A DNA stretch of 64,000 nt from Sphingomonas sp. LM7 (GTDB taxonomy: Bacteria > Pseudomonadota > Alphaproteobacteria > Sphingomonadales > Sphingomonadaceae). The notes beneath the pieces are model-generated. The model was not told where the DNA came from and ran no database searches. It saw only the letters and a list, made by a program, of their open reading frames with translations. This document shows positions 37,959 to 47,177 of this stretch, piece by piece. The stretch spans positions 1,426,001 through 1,490,000 of the forward strand of contig NZ_CP019511.1 in the NCBI RefSeq assembly GCF_002002925.1, in the 5' to 3' direction. The translations under genes were made by a program, and so were the position numbers. How positions within the stretch are numbered: the stretch's first letter is position 1; every line of letters starts with the position of its first letter.

Positions 37959-38182
37959 TTCGTGCAAGTCACTCTGTTGAGGGAGGGCTTCTTTGCACGA
38001 TCAAGCGCCCGCGCGACCGGAACGGGGTCGACCGCTGCCCCGCGCGGCCTGCATGCGCTGTCGATCCTCACGTGGCGGAGCCCCTTTCCGTACGGACATT
38101 CAGCCCGCCCGAACCATGGAATGGCGTAGAATGTATTTAAAAATGGCACAATAGGTATCTTAAAGGTACTATCAGCCTCGCA

Positions 38183-39322
38183 TCAGATCCGGATGATCCA
38201 CTGCCGCCGCCGCAGATAATCGACGCAGACGAAAATCAGCGCGATGTACAACACCACCGGCACCAGCGCCGCAGCGGGATCACCGAGCGGTCCGCGCAGC
38301 GCCCGAAACGGCACCAGCATCAGGTCCCAGGTCGGCACCATCGCAGTGAATTCGTGCAGGGCATAGGCGGCGATGGCATTGATGCCGAACGCAGTGCCGA
38401 AAATAACGAACGCCCGCGTCGCGCCGCGCAGTTCCCGGTCGCGGTCCAGCCAGGCATGGAGCCCCGCCAGCGCCAGCGTAGTGAGCCCGCAGGTCACTAA
38501 TACGAAGCTGCTCGACCAGATGTCCTTGACGACAGGGAAGACGAAGCCCCAGGCGATTCCCCCGACCAGCATACCCCCGCCCGCCAGCGCCAGTGTCCGC
38601 GCCGAACCGGCGGAACGCCGCAGCAGATATTCGCCGATCGCGACGCCGATCAGCCCGTGCGCGATGGCCGGAAGCGTGCCGAGCAGCCCTTCCGGATCAT
38701 AGCCCTCGGGCCCCTTCACATAATTATGGCCGCCGCCGCCCAGCAGCACCCGATCGAACGACGCTACGAAATTATGTCCACGCACCCAGATGTCATTGGG
38801 CAGGCCGTCCAGCGCCGGCAGCAGCGTCAACGGCCAGTAGAGCACCAGGATCGCGGCAAGGATCGCCAGGCGCACCTTGGGGCTGCAGGCGAGGAACAGC
38901 AGCGCACAGGCAGCATAGACCATGCCGATCCGCTGGAGGACGCCGAACAGGCGCCACGTTCCCGAAGACGAATCGGCGAACCAGTACAGATTGGAGATGA
39001 TGAACCCGAGCAGGAACAGCCGCGCCGCACGCCACAGGATCGCGTTCTTGTCCGCCGGCTCGCCCCCTTGCTTGGTCCGGCCAAGCGCCAGCGGAATGGC
39101 GACGCCGACCATCATCAGGAAGCCGGGGAAGACAAGGTCGGCGAGCGCGAGTCCATCCCACGACGCATGCAGCAGAAGCGGGAACACCTGCGCCTCCGCA
39201 CCATATTTCATCGCCGCAGTCGAATTGACCAGGATCATGCCGACTACGGTAAGCCCGCGCAGGACATCCAGCGAGAGCAACCGCTGCCGCCCGGTGCCCG
39301 ATATGTTCGCTTTCCCGCCCAT
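38183..39322 (-). CDS. nagX: NagX-like membrane acetyltransferase (heparan-alpha-glucosaminide N-acetyltransferase family)
   Basis: A 379-residue, about ten-helix inner-membrane protein preceded by GGAGGGG. The opening RLLSLDVLRGLTVVGMILVN and LADLVFPGFLMMVGVAIPLAL are typical of the DUF5009/HGSNAT-like family. GHNFVASFDRVLLGGGGHNYVKGPEGYDPEG follows. In proteobacterial GlcNAc regulons this family is called NagX and is thought to help amino-sugar passage or modification at the inner membrane. It is divergent from the large TonB receptor and upstream of nagA. Confidence 0.87.
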   Translation of the reverse strand: MGGKANISGTGRQRLLSLDVLRGLTVVGMILVNSTAAMKYGAEAQVFPLLLHASWDGLALADLVFPGFLMMVGVAIPLALGRTKQGGEPADKNAILWRAARLFLLGFIISNLYWFADSSSGTWRLFGVLQRIGMVYAACALLFLACSPKVRLAILAAILVLYWPLTLLPALDGLPNDIWVRGHNFVASFDRVLLGGGGHNYVKGPEGYDPEGLLGTLPAIAHGLIGVAIGEYLLRRSAGSARTLALAGGGMLVGGIAWGFVFPVVKDIWSSSFVLVTCGLTTLALAGLHAWLDRDRELRGATRAFVIFGTAFGINAIAAYALHEFTAMVPTWDLMLVPFRALRGPLGDPAAALVPVVLYIALIFVCVDYLRRRQWIIRI

Positions 39323-39381
39323 CGTCGCCCCTCCAGTTTGCCTCGTCGACCCGTATAGACACTGTCGCAGATATGTAGTCT

Positions 39382-39410
39382 ATTGGTCATGCGTTAAGTC
39401 GGATTGGTAT
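39382..39410 (+). promoter_or_regulatory. Two ATTGGT half-sites between nagX and the TonB receptor
   Basis: ATTGGTC (39382-39388) and ATTGGTAT (39403-39410) are direct repeats 21 bases apart, two turns of the helix. They match the left half of the DasR/NagR-type operator A(C/T)TGGTCTAGACCA. They lie in the shared promoter region of nagX and the receptor. Each alone matches only about 9 of 16 positions of that consensus. Confidence 0.35.
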
Positions 39411-39465
39411 TATCGACGGCGCCAGGGGACAAGCCGCAAACGACGGCGACAAGGGGAAACAGGGC

Positions 39466-42400
39466 ATGGCACGCAAGGGGTCACTTGGATCGTTCGTAAG
39501 CAAGAAACTGCGCGAAACCGCCTGTTGCGCGGCGATATCCGCCGCGATGGTCGCACCGGCCTGGGCACAGGAAGCACAGACTGCCGACTCCGAAGACGAC
39601 ATCGTCGTCACCGGCCTGCGCGAAAACCTCGATTCGGCGCAGAACCGCAAGCGTAACTCTGACACGGTGGTCGATTCGATCACGGCCGAGGACATCGGCT
39701 CCTTCCCCGACAAGTCGGTCGCCGAGGCGCTCCAGCGCGTTCCCGGCATCACCGTCGTGCGCTTCGCCGGCACCGACGACACCTCGCACTTCTCCGCCGA
39801 ACCCTCCGGCGTCATCGTCCGCGGCCTTCCCCAGGTTCGCTCGGAGTTCAACGGCCGCGACACCTTCTCGGCAAACAGCTCGCGCGGACTCAGCTGGCAG
39901 GACATCTCCCCCGAGCTGCTCACCGGAATCGATACCTATAAGAACCAGACGGCGGACCTGATCGAAGGCGGCATCGCCGGATCGATCAATTTGCGTACGC
40001 GCCTTCCGTTCGATTCCGAGAAGGACGTGATCTCACTCGGCGTAATCGGCAATTACGGCGACATCGCCGGCAAGATCACCCCTGAACTCTCGGGCGTGAT
40101 CACCAAGCGCTGGAACACCGGCGCGGGCGAATTCGGCGCGATGCTCAACCTTGCCTACAGTCACGTGAAGACAGCGAGCCAGGGCATTCAATATGATCGC
40201 ATCGCGATCTTCGCGCCGGGCACGTTCGGCACCGACACGACGTACATCCCCAACGGCATCTACATGCGCGACAATTTGTACGACCGTAAGCGCATCGGCA
40301 TCTCAGGGGCGCTGCAATGGCGTTCGGAGGACGGCTCGAAGGAGCTGACCGCCCAATATACGCGCTCGCAATACAAGAACAGCTGGCGCGAATATGCGAT
40401 CTATTCCTCTGGCGCGAGCGCGCTCGAGCTCTACGGCCGTCCCACGGACTATGTGTTCAGCGATGCCAGCCTGATCCAGCCGCTCCAGGGGACTGCCCCC
40501 TTCACCTTCGACGATGACGGCAATTTCACCTCGGGCTCGTGGTCCGCGCCGCGCCCCTATGTCGGCGAAGGCAATGAGAATCTCGGGCTCGGCGTCAATT
40601 CGAGCGGCCAGGCATTCTTCAACCGTTGCTATTCCTGGGAAGGCTGCACCAATCCGCAGCGCGCGCCACAGCTCGACACTGCCGCGAACGCACTGAAGAA
40701 CAAGCAGTACACCCAGGATTTCGCACTGAACTTCAAATGGGACGCCTCGGAGCGCATCCACCTGAATTTCGATGCGCAATATGTCGATTCAGAGGTTCAC
40801 AACTACAATGCCTCGGTCACCGCTCGGACCTATGCGAACACTTTCGTCGATGCGACAGGCAAGTATCCGACGTTGCAGATCAATCCGGCGGTGGCGGACA
40901 ACATCAATCTGTCGGCAGGCGGGATCACCAACCCCAACAACTACTATTACTACGCGATCACCGATCACACCGAGGATAGCGACGGCCATGAACTCGCGCT
41001 CCGCGCCGATGTCGAATATGATATCGATTCGACCTGGCTCAGCTCGCTCAAGCTCGGCGCCCGCTATGCCGATCGCGACCAGACGGTGCGCTGGGGCGCC
41101 TATAACTGGGCGAACATCGCCAATACCTGGACCTATACCCAGGCGCCCTATTTCAACACGGACCGCCCGGTATATCCCGCCGGCAATACCACGAACTTCA
41201 CCTTCGGGTCGGACTTCTTCAACGGCAATCAGATCGACAGTCGCGAATTCGTGTTCTTCAACATGGACAAGCTGGAGAACCGCGAAACGCTGGGCGCCGC
41301 GCTCGGCCGTCCCACCATCGGCGTCGGCGATTATTATCCGGTCTGCTCGAATGCGGGCTACCGGGCCGGCGAGACGATCGAAGGCGATTATGGCTGCTAT
41401 CTGCCCGGCGACATCCTCAAGCTGAGCGAGACCACTGCAGCGGGCTATGCGATGCTCAAATTCGGCGGCCGCGAGGCGCAGATCGGCGGCGTCGGGGTTT
41501 CGGGCAATGTCGGAGGTCGCCTGATCTTCACGGTGAACGAGACCGCGGGCTCGCTGAGCTATGCCACGCCGTTCACTGCCAACCAGCTCTTGTGCGAGCG
41601 CGGCACCAATCCGGATACCGGCCTGCCCACTGCCAGTGCAGGATGCGTCACCACACCTGCCGAGATCGCCTTCAGCACCGGCGGCAGCGTCGCGAACACC
41701 GCGCGTGAGGACCATGTCCACTTCCTGCCGAGCTTCAACCTCAAGCTCGACTGGACCGACAAGCTGCTCAGCCGCGTCGCATATTCCAGGGCGATCTCGC
41801 GGCCCGATGTCGGCCTGTTGCGCAACTTCACGACGATCACCCGGCTGTCGCCGAGCCTCACCGATCGTTCGAACCCGGACATCGTCTTCGGTCCCGATGG
41901 CCAGACGATCGTGGGGTATAACTGGAGCTATCGCGGCCAGGCGGGCAACCCGCGGCTCAAGCCGATCGAGGCCGATCAGTTCGACCTGACTCTGGAATAT
42001 TACTTCGCGCGCGCCGGATCGTTCACTGCGACCGGTTTCTACAAGAAGTTCAACAACTACATCCAGTCGGGCACCTACAATCTCGGCGTCACGAATAACG
42101 GCGTGACACGAAATGTGCTGGTAACCGGCCCGATGAACGGCGACGGCGCGTCGATCAAGGGTGCCGAATTCGCCTTCCAGAGCTTCTTCGACTTCCTGCC
42201 GGGATTGCTCAGCGGCTTCGGCATCCAGGCGAACTACACCTATGTCTCGAACAACGGCATCGAGACGATCAACCTGACCAACGAGACCGCAGGCGGAACC
42301 GCGGGCGGCGGCGTCAGCTATGACGCCACTGCCGTGAAAGCCAAGGCACTCGAAGGCATTTCCGAGCACAGCTACAACCTTGTCGGCATGTACGAAAAGG

Positions 42401-42684
42401 GGCCGATTTCGGCACGCGTCGCGTATAACTGGCGCTCGAAATACCTGGTGACCGCGATCGATTGCTGCGTCGGCCTGCCGATCTGGCAGGATGCCACGGG
42501 GTATCTCGATGCGTCGATCCGCTGGCGGCTTACCCCGCAGTTCGAATTGAGCCTGCAGGGCAGCAACCTGCTGGGCACCGACACGATCCTGTATCAGCAG
42601 GTGGACAATACGGGGCTGCTCAAACCCAATGCCTGGTTCAAGAACGACCGGCGCATCCAGGCCGGCATCCGGTTCACGATGTGA
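39466..42684 (+). CDS. Large TonB-dependent receptor, chito-oligosaccharide uptake candidate
   Basis: A 1072-residue outer-membrane receptor of the Xanthomonas/Caulobacter carbohydrate type. ATG at 39466 follows AGGGGAAACAG; the signal peptide ends near VAPAWAQ. EDDIVVTGLRENLDSAQNRKR, ITAEDIGSFPDKSVAEALQRVPGITV and NLRTRLPFD are hallmark segments of this subgroup, and the barrel ends in an aromatic-containing strand (GIRFTM). The position beside nagX and three halogenase-like genes, and near a chitinase and hexosaminidase, points to import of GlcNAc oligomers. Expression is probably under the GntR regulator at 47178. Confidence 0.9.
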   Translation: MARKGSLGSFVSKKLRETACCAAISAAMVAPAWAQEAQTADSEDDIVVTGLRENLDSAQNRKRNSDTVVDSITAEDIGSFPDKSVAEALQRVPGITVVRFAGTDDTSHFSAEPSGVIVRGLPQVRSEFNGRDTFSANSSRGLSWQDISPELLTGIDTYKNQTADLIEGGIAGSINLRTRLPFDSEKDVISLGVIGNYGDIAGKITPELSGVITKRWNTGAGEFGAMLNLAYSHVKTASQGIQYDRIAIFAPGTFGTDTTYIPNGIYMRDNLYDRKRIGISGALQWRSEDGSKELTAQYTRSQYKNSWREYAIYSSGASALELYGRPTDYVFSDASLIQPLQGTAPFTFDDDGNFTSGSWSAPRPYVGEGNENLGLGVNSSGQAFFNRCYSWEGCTNPQRAPQLDTAANALKNKQYTQDFALNFKWDASERIHLNFDAQYVDSEVHNYNASVTARTYANTFVDATGKYPTLQINPAVADNINLSAGGITNPNNYYYYAITDHTEDSDGHELALRADVEYDIDSTWLSSLKLGARYADRDQTVRWGAYNWANIANTWTYTQAPYFNTDRPVYPAGNTTNFTFGSDFFNGNQIDSREFVFFNMDKLENRETLGAALGRPTIGVGDYYPVCSNAGYRAGETIEGDYGCYLPGDILKLSETTAAGYAMLKFGGREAQIGGVGVSGNVGGRLIFTVNETAGSLSYATPFTANQLLCERGTNPDTGLPTASAGCVTTPAEIAFSTGGSVANTAREDHVHFLPSFNLKLDWTDKLLSRVAYSRAISRPDVGLLRNFTTITRLSPSLTDRSNPDIVFGPDGQTIVGYNWSYRGQAGNPRLKPIEADQFDLTLEYYFARAGSFTATGFYKKFNNYIQSGTYNLGVTNNGVTRNVLVTGPMNGDGASIKGAEFAFQSFFDFLPGLLSGFGIQANYTYVSNNGIETINLTNETAGGTAGGGVSYDATAVKAKALEGISEHSYNLVGMYEKGPISARVAYNWRSKYLVTAIDCCVGLPIWQDATGYLDASIRWRLTPQFELSLQGSNLLGTDTILYQQVDNTGLLKPNAWFKNDRRIQAGIRFTM

Positions 42685-42692
42685 TCCGCCCC

Positions 42693-42716
42693 GGGGGCCG
42701 GCCGTGGCTGGCCCCC
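42693..42716 (+). terminator. GC-rich stem-loop between the receptor and the first halogenase-like gene
   Basis: GGGGGCC (42693-42699) pairs with GGCCCCC (42710-42716) around a 10-base loop. No U-run follows directly. Within an operon such a hairpin would lower or protect expression of the genes downstream of the receptor. Confidence 0.35.
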
Positions 42717-42742
42717 GCCGGCACATTTGCTAGAACCGGGTA

Positions 42743-44248
42743 ATGGCGGGACCCTTCCGGATCGTAATCGTCGGCGGCGGCACGGCGGGCTGGATGTGCG
42801 CGGCGGCGTGCGCCAGCAAGCTCGATCCCGCGCGGTACGACGTTCGGCAGATCGAATCCGAGGAGATCGGCACGGTAGGCGTCGGCGAAGCGACGCTGCC
42901 GCAGATGAAGGACTTCAACGACTTCCTCGGCATCGACGAAGCCGAATTCATGGCGGCGACCCAGGCGACCTTCAAGCTGGGCATCGAGTTCGTCGACTGG
43001 GGACAGATCGGCAACCGCTATATCCACCCCTTCGGCAATTTCGGCCGCCCGATCGGCGAAGCCGAGTTCTTCCACTATTGGCTGCGCGCGCGAGAGACCG
43101 CCGGGCCGCTGTCCGACTATTGCCTGCCGATCGTCATGGCATGGCAGAACCGCTTCGGCTTCGCGGCGAGCGACCCCGCGGATCCCAGATCCGCGTTCTC
43201 GCACGCCTATCATCTCGATGCCTCGCTCTACGCGCGTTATCTGCGCGGCTGGGCCGAGGCACGCGGGCTCAAGCGGATCGAAGGCAAGATCACCCAAGTC
43301 GCGCAACATCCCGAAAGCGGCGATATCGCATCGGTGACGCTCGAAGCGGGCGATGTCGTCCAGGGCGACCTGTTCGTCGATTGCTCGGGCTTTCGCGGCC
43401 TGCTCATCGAACAGACGCTCGCAACCGGGATCGAGGATTGGTCGCATTGGCTCCCCTGCGACCGGGCGATGGCGGTGCCGTGCGAGCGCGCCGGTGCGCT
43501 GACGCCCTATACGCGCTCGACTGCAGTCGAAGCCGGCTGGCAATGGCGGATCCCGCTCCAGCACCGCACCGGCAACGGCTATGTCTATGCCAGTGCCTTC
43601 CTGTCCGACGACGAGGCAGCGACGCTGCTGCTGTCGCGGCTCGATGGTGCGCCCCTGGCCGATCCGCGGCCGCTTAGGTTCAAGGCATGCAAGCGGCGCA
43701 AGGCGTGGAACCATAATATTATCGCGATGGGCCTCGCCGGTGGATTCCTCGAGCCGCTGGAGTCCACCAGCATCTATCTCGTCCAGATGGCCGTCGCCTT
43801 CCTGCTGACGCTGCTGCCCGATCGGCGCGGCATCGATCCTGCGCTCGCAGCCGAGTATAATCGCGTGATGGATGTCGAATATGACCGCATCCGCGACTTC
43901 CTCATTCTACACTATCACGCCACCGAGCGGGACGATGCCGAAATCTGGCGATATTGCCGCGCTATGCCGATCCCGGACAGCCTTGCCGACAAGATCGAGC
44001 GTTTCCGGCATCGCGGACACATCCGCGAATATCGAGACGGGCTGTTCGGACCGCCGAGCTGGCAGGCGGTGTTCATCGGCCAGGGCGTCGAGCCCGCAGC
44101 GCATGACGTCATCGCCGACCTGATACCCGACGCAGTGCTCGCCAAACGCATGCACGAACTACGCGCGGTGATCGCCTCCGCGGCAGGTGCGATGCCCGAT
44201 CATACCGCCATGGTGACGCGCTATTGCCCAGCCGGACCCGCCGCATGA
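42743..44248 (+). CDS. Tryptophan-halogenase-like flavoprotein, first of three
   Basis: A 501-residue FAD-dependent protein of the tryptophan-halogenase family. FAD motif IVGGGTAGWM (9-18), VGEATLPQMKDF (47-58), the catalytic lysine K78 in ATFKLGIEF, the diagnostic WQWRIP (266-271) and the catalytic glutamate E340 in LEPLEST are all present. So it keeps the residues that let PrnA-type enzymes make and aim hypohalous acid. Members beside TonB receptors are frequent in sphingomonads and caulobacters, and their natural substrates are unknown to me. It sits 58 bp after the receptor and overlaps the next gene by four bases. Confidence 0.9.
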   Translation: MAGPFRIVIVGGGTAGWMCAAACASKLDPARYDVRQIESEEIGTVGVGEATLPQMKDFNDFLGIDEAEFMAATQATFKLGIEFVDWGQIGNRYIHPFGNFGRPIGEAEFFHYWLRARETAGPLSDYCLPIVMAWQNRFGFAASDPADPRSAFSHAYHLDASLYARYLRGWAEARGLKRIEGKITQVAQHPESGDIASVTLEAGDVVQGDLFVDCSGFRGLLIEQTLATGIEDWSHWLPCDRAMAVPCERAGALTPYTRSTAVEAGWQWRIPLQHRTGNGYVYASAFLSDDEAATLLLSRLDGAPLADPRPLRFKACKRRKAWNHNIIAMGLAGGFLEPLESTSIYLVQMAVAFLLTLLPDRRGIDPALAAEYNRVMDVEYDRIRDFLILHYHATERDDAEIWRYCRAMPIPDSLADKIERFRHRGHIREYRDGLFGPPSWQAVFIGQGVEPAAHDVIADLIPDAVLAKRMHELRAVIASAAGAMPDHTAMVTRYCPAGPAA

Positions 44249-45693
44249 AGCTTCGCCGCGTCGTCGTCATCGGCCATGGCATCGCGCCGGCAATGGCGGC
44301 GATCGCGCTGCGCCGCGCCTTTGGCAGCGACGGGATGGAAGTCGAGTGGATCGAGACTCCCGGCGAGGTAGCGGCACATCAGGTCGTGGCGTCCCTGCCG
44401 AACCTGCGCGCCTTCCATACGCTGCTCGGCCTGAGCGAGGCCGAAGTGCTGCGCGCCGGTCGCGGTACGCTGACGCTGGGCCGGCAATATCTCGGCTTTG
44501 GCGGCGGTGAGAACGACTTCCTGCACTGCTACGGTCCCGTCGGTCGCCCGGTCGCCACGCAACCGTTCATGCAATTCTGGATCAAGGCGCGGCAGGCGGG
44601 TCTGCCGGCGCAGTTCGAGCATTTCAGCCGCGAGGCCGTCGCGGCGCGCAGCGGGCGTATTCGTACCGCCGATGCGCCGGGGGTATCGGCGACGGCCTAT
44701 GGCTACCACCTAGACGCGGCGGGTTATGCGGCGCTGCTGCGGGCGCAGGCTGTGCGATCGGGCGTGACGATCACCCCCGATCGCTCTCCGGCCGCGGTCA
44801 TCGGGCGTAGGGCGGTCTCCGCGATCCGGCTGTCCGACGGTCGTTCGGTGGCGGGAGATCTCTATGTTGATGCCAGCGAAGCGCAGGCAGTGCGGTCCGC
44901 GTTCGGCGATAGCGGTCTCGCCGATGCCTCGATTTCGAGCTGCAACCGGCTGATGCTGGCGTCGGGCCCCCCGCTTCGCCCGCTGCCGCTCTACGGCCGC
45001 GTCGTCGCCCATCATGCTGGCTGGTCGGCGCTTATGCCGTTGCAGGATCGCACCGCTGTCGTCGTTTGCTATGACAGCGCCGAGATGGCCGACGACGAAG
45101 CCAGGACGCTGCTTGGCGTGCCACTCGTTGCGGAACCGCTGTTCTTGCCGCTGACTGCCAGCGAAAACCTGCGTCCTTGGGCAGGCAATGTCGTGGCGCT
45201 CGCCAGCGATTCCGAGCCGCTGGCAGCAACCGGTCTCCACCGGCTCCAGATCGCGATCACGCACCTCGTCGCGCTGTTCCCGGTCCGCAGCGATGCGATG
45301 CCCGAGGCGGACATCTACAACGAGGAACTCGCCGCCTGGCACGCGCGGCTGCGGGACTTCGAGGCCGTGCGTTACGCGCTCAACCTGCGCGACGAGCCCT
45401 TCTGGGGCGCCGCTCGCGCCCGTCCGCGCTCCGCCCAGCTCGATGCCAGGATCGGCCTGTTTGGCGCCCGCGGCATGATCAGCGAATATAATCAGGAAAG
45501 CTTCGCGCCGGACGAATGGCAGGCCTGCCTGCTTGGTCACGGCCTGATGCCGCGATCCTATGATTCCCAGATCGACAGAGTCGACGAGCAGCACGCAATG
45601 GCGGACTTCCGCGATCAGCTCCTCGCGATCCGCGCGGACGTAACCGCGATGGACACACACGAAGCCGCGCTGGCGAAGGCGCTGTCGCAATGA
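44245..45693 (+). CDS. Degenerate tryptophan-halogenase-like protein, second of three
   Basis: A 482-residue homologue starting at ATG 44245, overlapping the previous stop as ATGA. Aligning it to its neighbours shows loss of the catalytic residues: the lysine is Thr77 (GTLTLGRQYLGF) and the glutamate is Ala327 (SEPLAATG for LEPLEST). The FAD motif has changed to VVIGHGIAPAM and WQWRIP has become WSALMP. Yet the reading frame is intact and the gene is coupled to both neighbours by 4-bp overlaps. It is therefore more likely a non-catalytic partner or scaffold than a decaying gene. Confidence 0.85.
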   Translation: MKLRRVVVIGHGIAPAMAAIALRRAFGSDGMEVEWIETPGEVAAHQVVASLPNLRAFHTLLGLSEAEVLRAGRGTLTLGRQYLGFGGGENDFLHCYGPVGRPVATQPFMQFWIKARQAGLPAQFEHFSREAVAARSGRIRTADAPGVSATAYGYHLDAAGYAALLRAQAVRSGVTITPDRSPAAVIGRRAVSAIRLSDGRSVAGDLYVDASEAQAVRSAFGDSGLADASISSCNRLMLASGPPLRPLPLYGRVVAHHAGWSALMPLQDRTAVVVCYDSAEMADDEARTLLGVPLVAEPLFLPLTASENLRPWAGNVVALASDSEPLAATGLHRLQIAITHLVALFPVRSDAMPEADIYNEELAAWHARLRDFEAVRYALNLRDEPFWGAARARPRSAQLDARIGLFGARGMISEYNQESFAPDEWQACLLGHGLMPRSYDSQIDRVDEQHAMADFRDQLLAIRADVTAMDTHEAALAKALSQ

Positions 45694-47177
45694 CGGTGCC
45701 CGGCATCCGAGACATCGTGATCGTCGGCGGCGGAACGGCGGGCTGGATGTGCGCAGCGGCGCTCGCCCACACGCTGGGCGGCACCGACCATCGCATCACG
45801 CTGATCGAATCCGACGCGATCGGCATCGTAGGCGTCGGCGAGGCGACCGTGCCCTCGATCCGCGAATTCAATCGGCTGCTGCGGATCGACGAAGACGAGT
45901 TCCTCCGCGCCACCAAGGGCAGCTTCAAGCTTGGCATCGAATTCGTCGGCTGGAACGGCGCGGACCAACGCTATTTCCACCCCTTCGGCTATTTCGGCGT
46001 CGATATGTCCGGCATCGGCTTCCACCACCATTGGCTGCGCCATATCGAGCAAGCCGGGATCGAGGATCCGTGGCACTACAATATGGAAGCGCAGGCAGCC
46101 AGCGCGGGCCGCTTTGCCCGCGAAACGCGCCACGGGCCGGTCAATCACGCCTTCCACTTTGACGCAGGCCTCTATGCCCGGTTCCTCCGCGAGCGCGTGG
46201 AGGGCCGCGGCGTCACGCGGATCGAAGGTGAAATCGTCGATGTCGCGCTCGACAGCGAAAACGGCCATGTCACCAGCATCGCGCTCAAGTCCGGTGCGCG
46301 CATCGACGGAGACTTGTTCATCGATTGCTCGGGGTTCCGCGGCCTGCTGATCGAAGGCGCGCTCGAAACCGGCTATCGCGACTGGTCGCATTGGTTGCCT
46401 TGCGATCGCGCAGTCGCGATGCCCTGTGCGAGCACCGGTCAGATCACGCCCTACACCCGCGCTACCGCGCGCGAGGCCGGGTGGCAGTGGCGCATCCCGC
46501 TACAGCACCGCACCGGCAACGGCTATGTCTATTGCAGCCGGTATCTCGACGACGACGCGGCAGCGGAGTTGCTGATGTCGCGGCTCGATGGCGAACCCCT
46601 CGCCTCCCCCAACAAGCTGCGCTTCACCGCGGGGCATCGCAACAAGCTGTGGCACCGCAATGTCGTCGCGCTGGGGCTTGCCGGAGGCTTCCTCGAACCA
46701 CTCGAATCGACGTCGATCCACTTGATCCAGACCGGGATCATCCGGCTGCTCGGGCTGTTTCCCCGCAACGGAATCGATCCGGCCGTAGTCGATCGGTTCA
46801 ATGCCGACAGCATCCTCGAATATGAGCGGATGCGCGATTTCGTGCTCGCGCACTACGCCGTCTCGTCAGGTGTGGAATCACCATTCTGGCGCGATGTCCG
46901 CGCGACGCCATTGCCCGACAGCCTGTCCGCGCGCCTCGATGCGTTCCGCACCAGCGGAAACATCCTCAACGAGCCCGCGGAGTTCTTCGGTCAGACCAAC
47001 TGGTTCGCGATCCTGTGGGGACAGGGGCTGCGGCCCCGCGATCGTCACCCCATCGCCGACGCATTGCCCGCCCAGGAACTCGACCGCCGCCTGACCGTGC
47101 TGCGCCAGCGCTTCGCCGAGGGGCTGGCGGAAATGCCCGCGCACGCAGCCTTTCTCGCCGGCCATTGCGCGTCCTGA
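45690..47177 (+). CDS. Tryptophan-halogenase-like flavoprotein, third of three
   Basis: A 495-residue homologue with the full motif set: IVGGGTAGWM (11-20), VGEATVPSIREF, K80 in GSFKLGIEF, WQWRIP (265-270) and E339 in LEPLEST. It is close to the first copy and clearly a duplicate. Its ATG overlaps the stop of the degenerate copy, and its stop directly abuts the end of the convergent GntR gene (47178). All three halogenase-like genes should be made from the receptor's transcript. Confidence 0.9.
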   Translation: MTVPGIRDIVIVGGGTAGWMCAAALAHTLGGTDHRITLIESDAIGIVGVGEATVPSIREFNRLLRIDEDEFLRATKGSFKLGIEFVGWNGADQRYFHPFGYFGVDMSGIGFHHHWLRHIEQAGIEDPWHYNMEAQAASAGRFARETRHGPVNHAFHFDAGLYARFLRERVEGRGVTRIEGEIVDVALDSENGHVTSIALKSGARIDGDLFIDCSGFRGLLIEGALETGYRDWSHWLPCDRAVAMPCASTGQITPYTRATAREAGWQWRIPLQHRTGNGYVYCSRYLDDDAAAELLMSRLDGEPLASPNKLRFTAGHRNKLWHRNVVALGLAGGFLEPLESTSIHLIQTGIIRLLGLFPRNGIDPAVVDRFNADSILEYERMRDFVLAHYAVSSGVESPFWRDVRATPLPDSLSARLDAFRTSGNILNEPAEFFGQTNWFAILWGQGLRPRDRHPIADALPAQELDRRLTVLRQRFAEGLAEMPAHAAFLAGHCAS

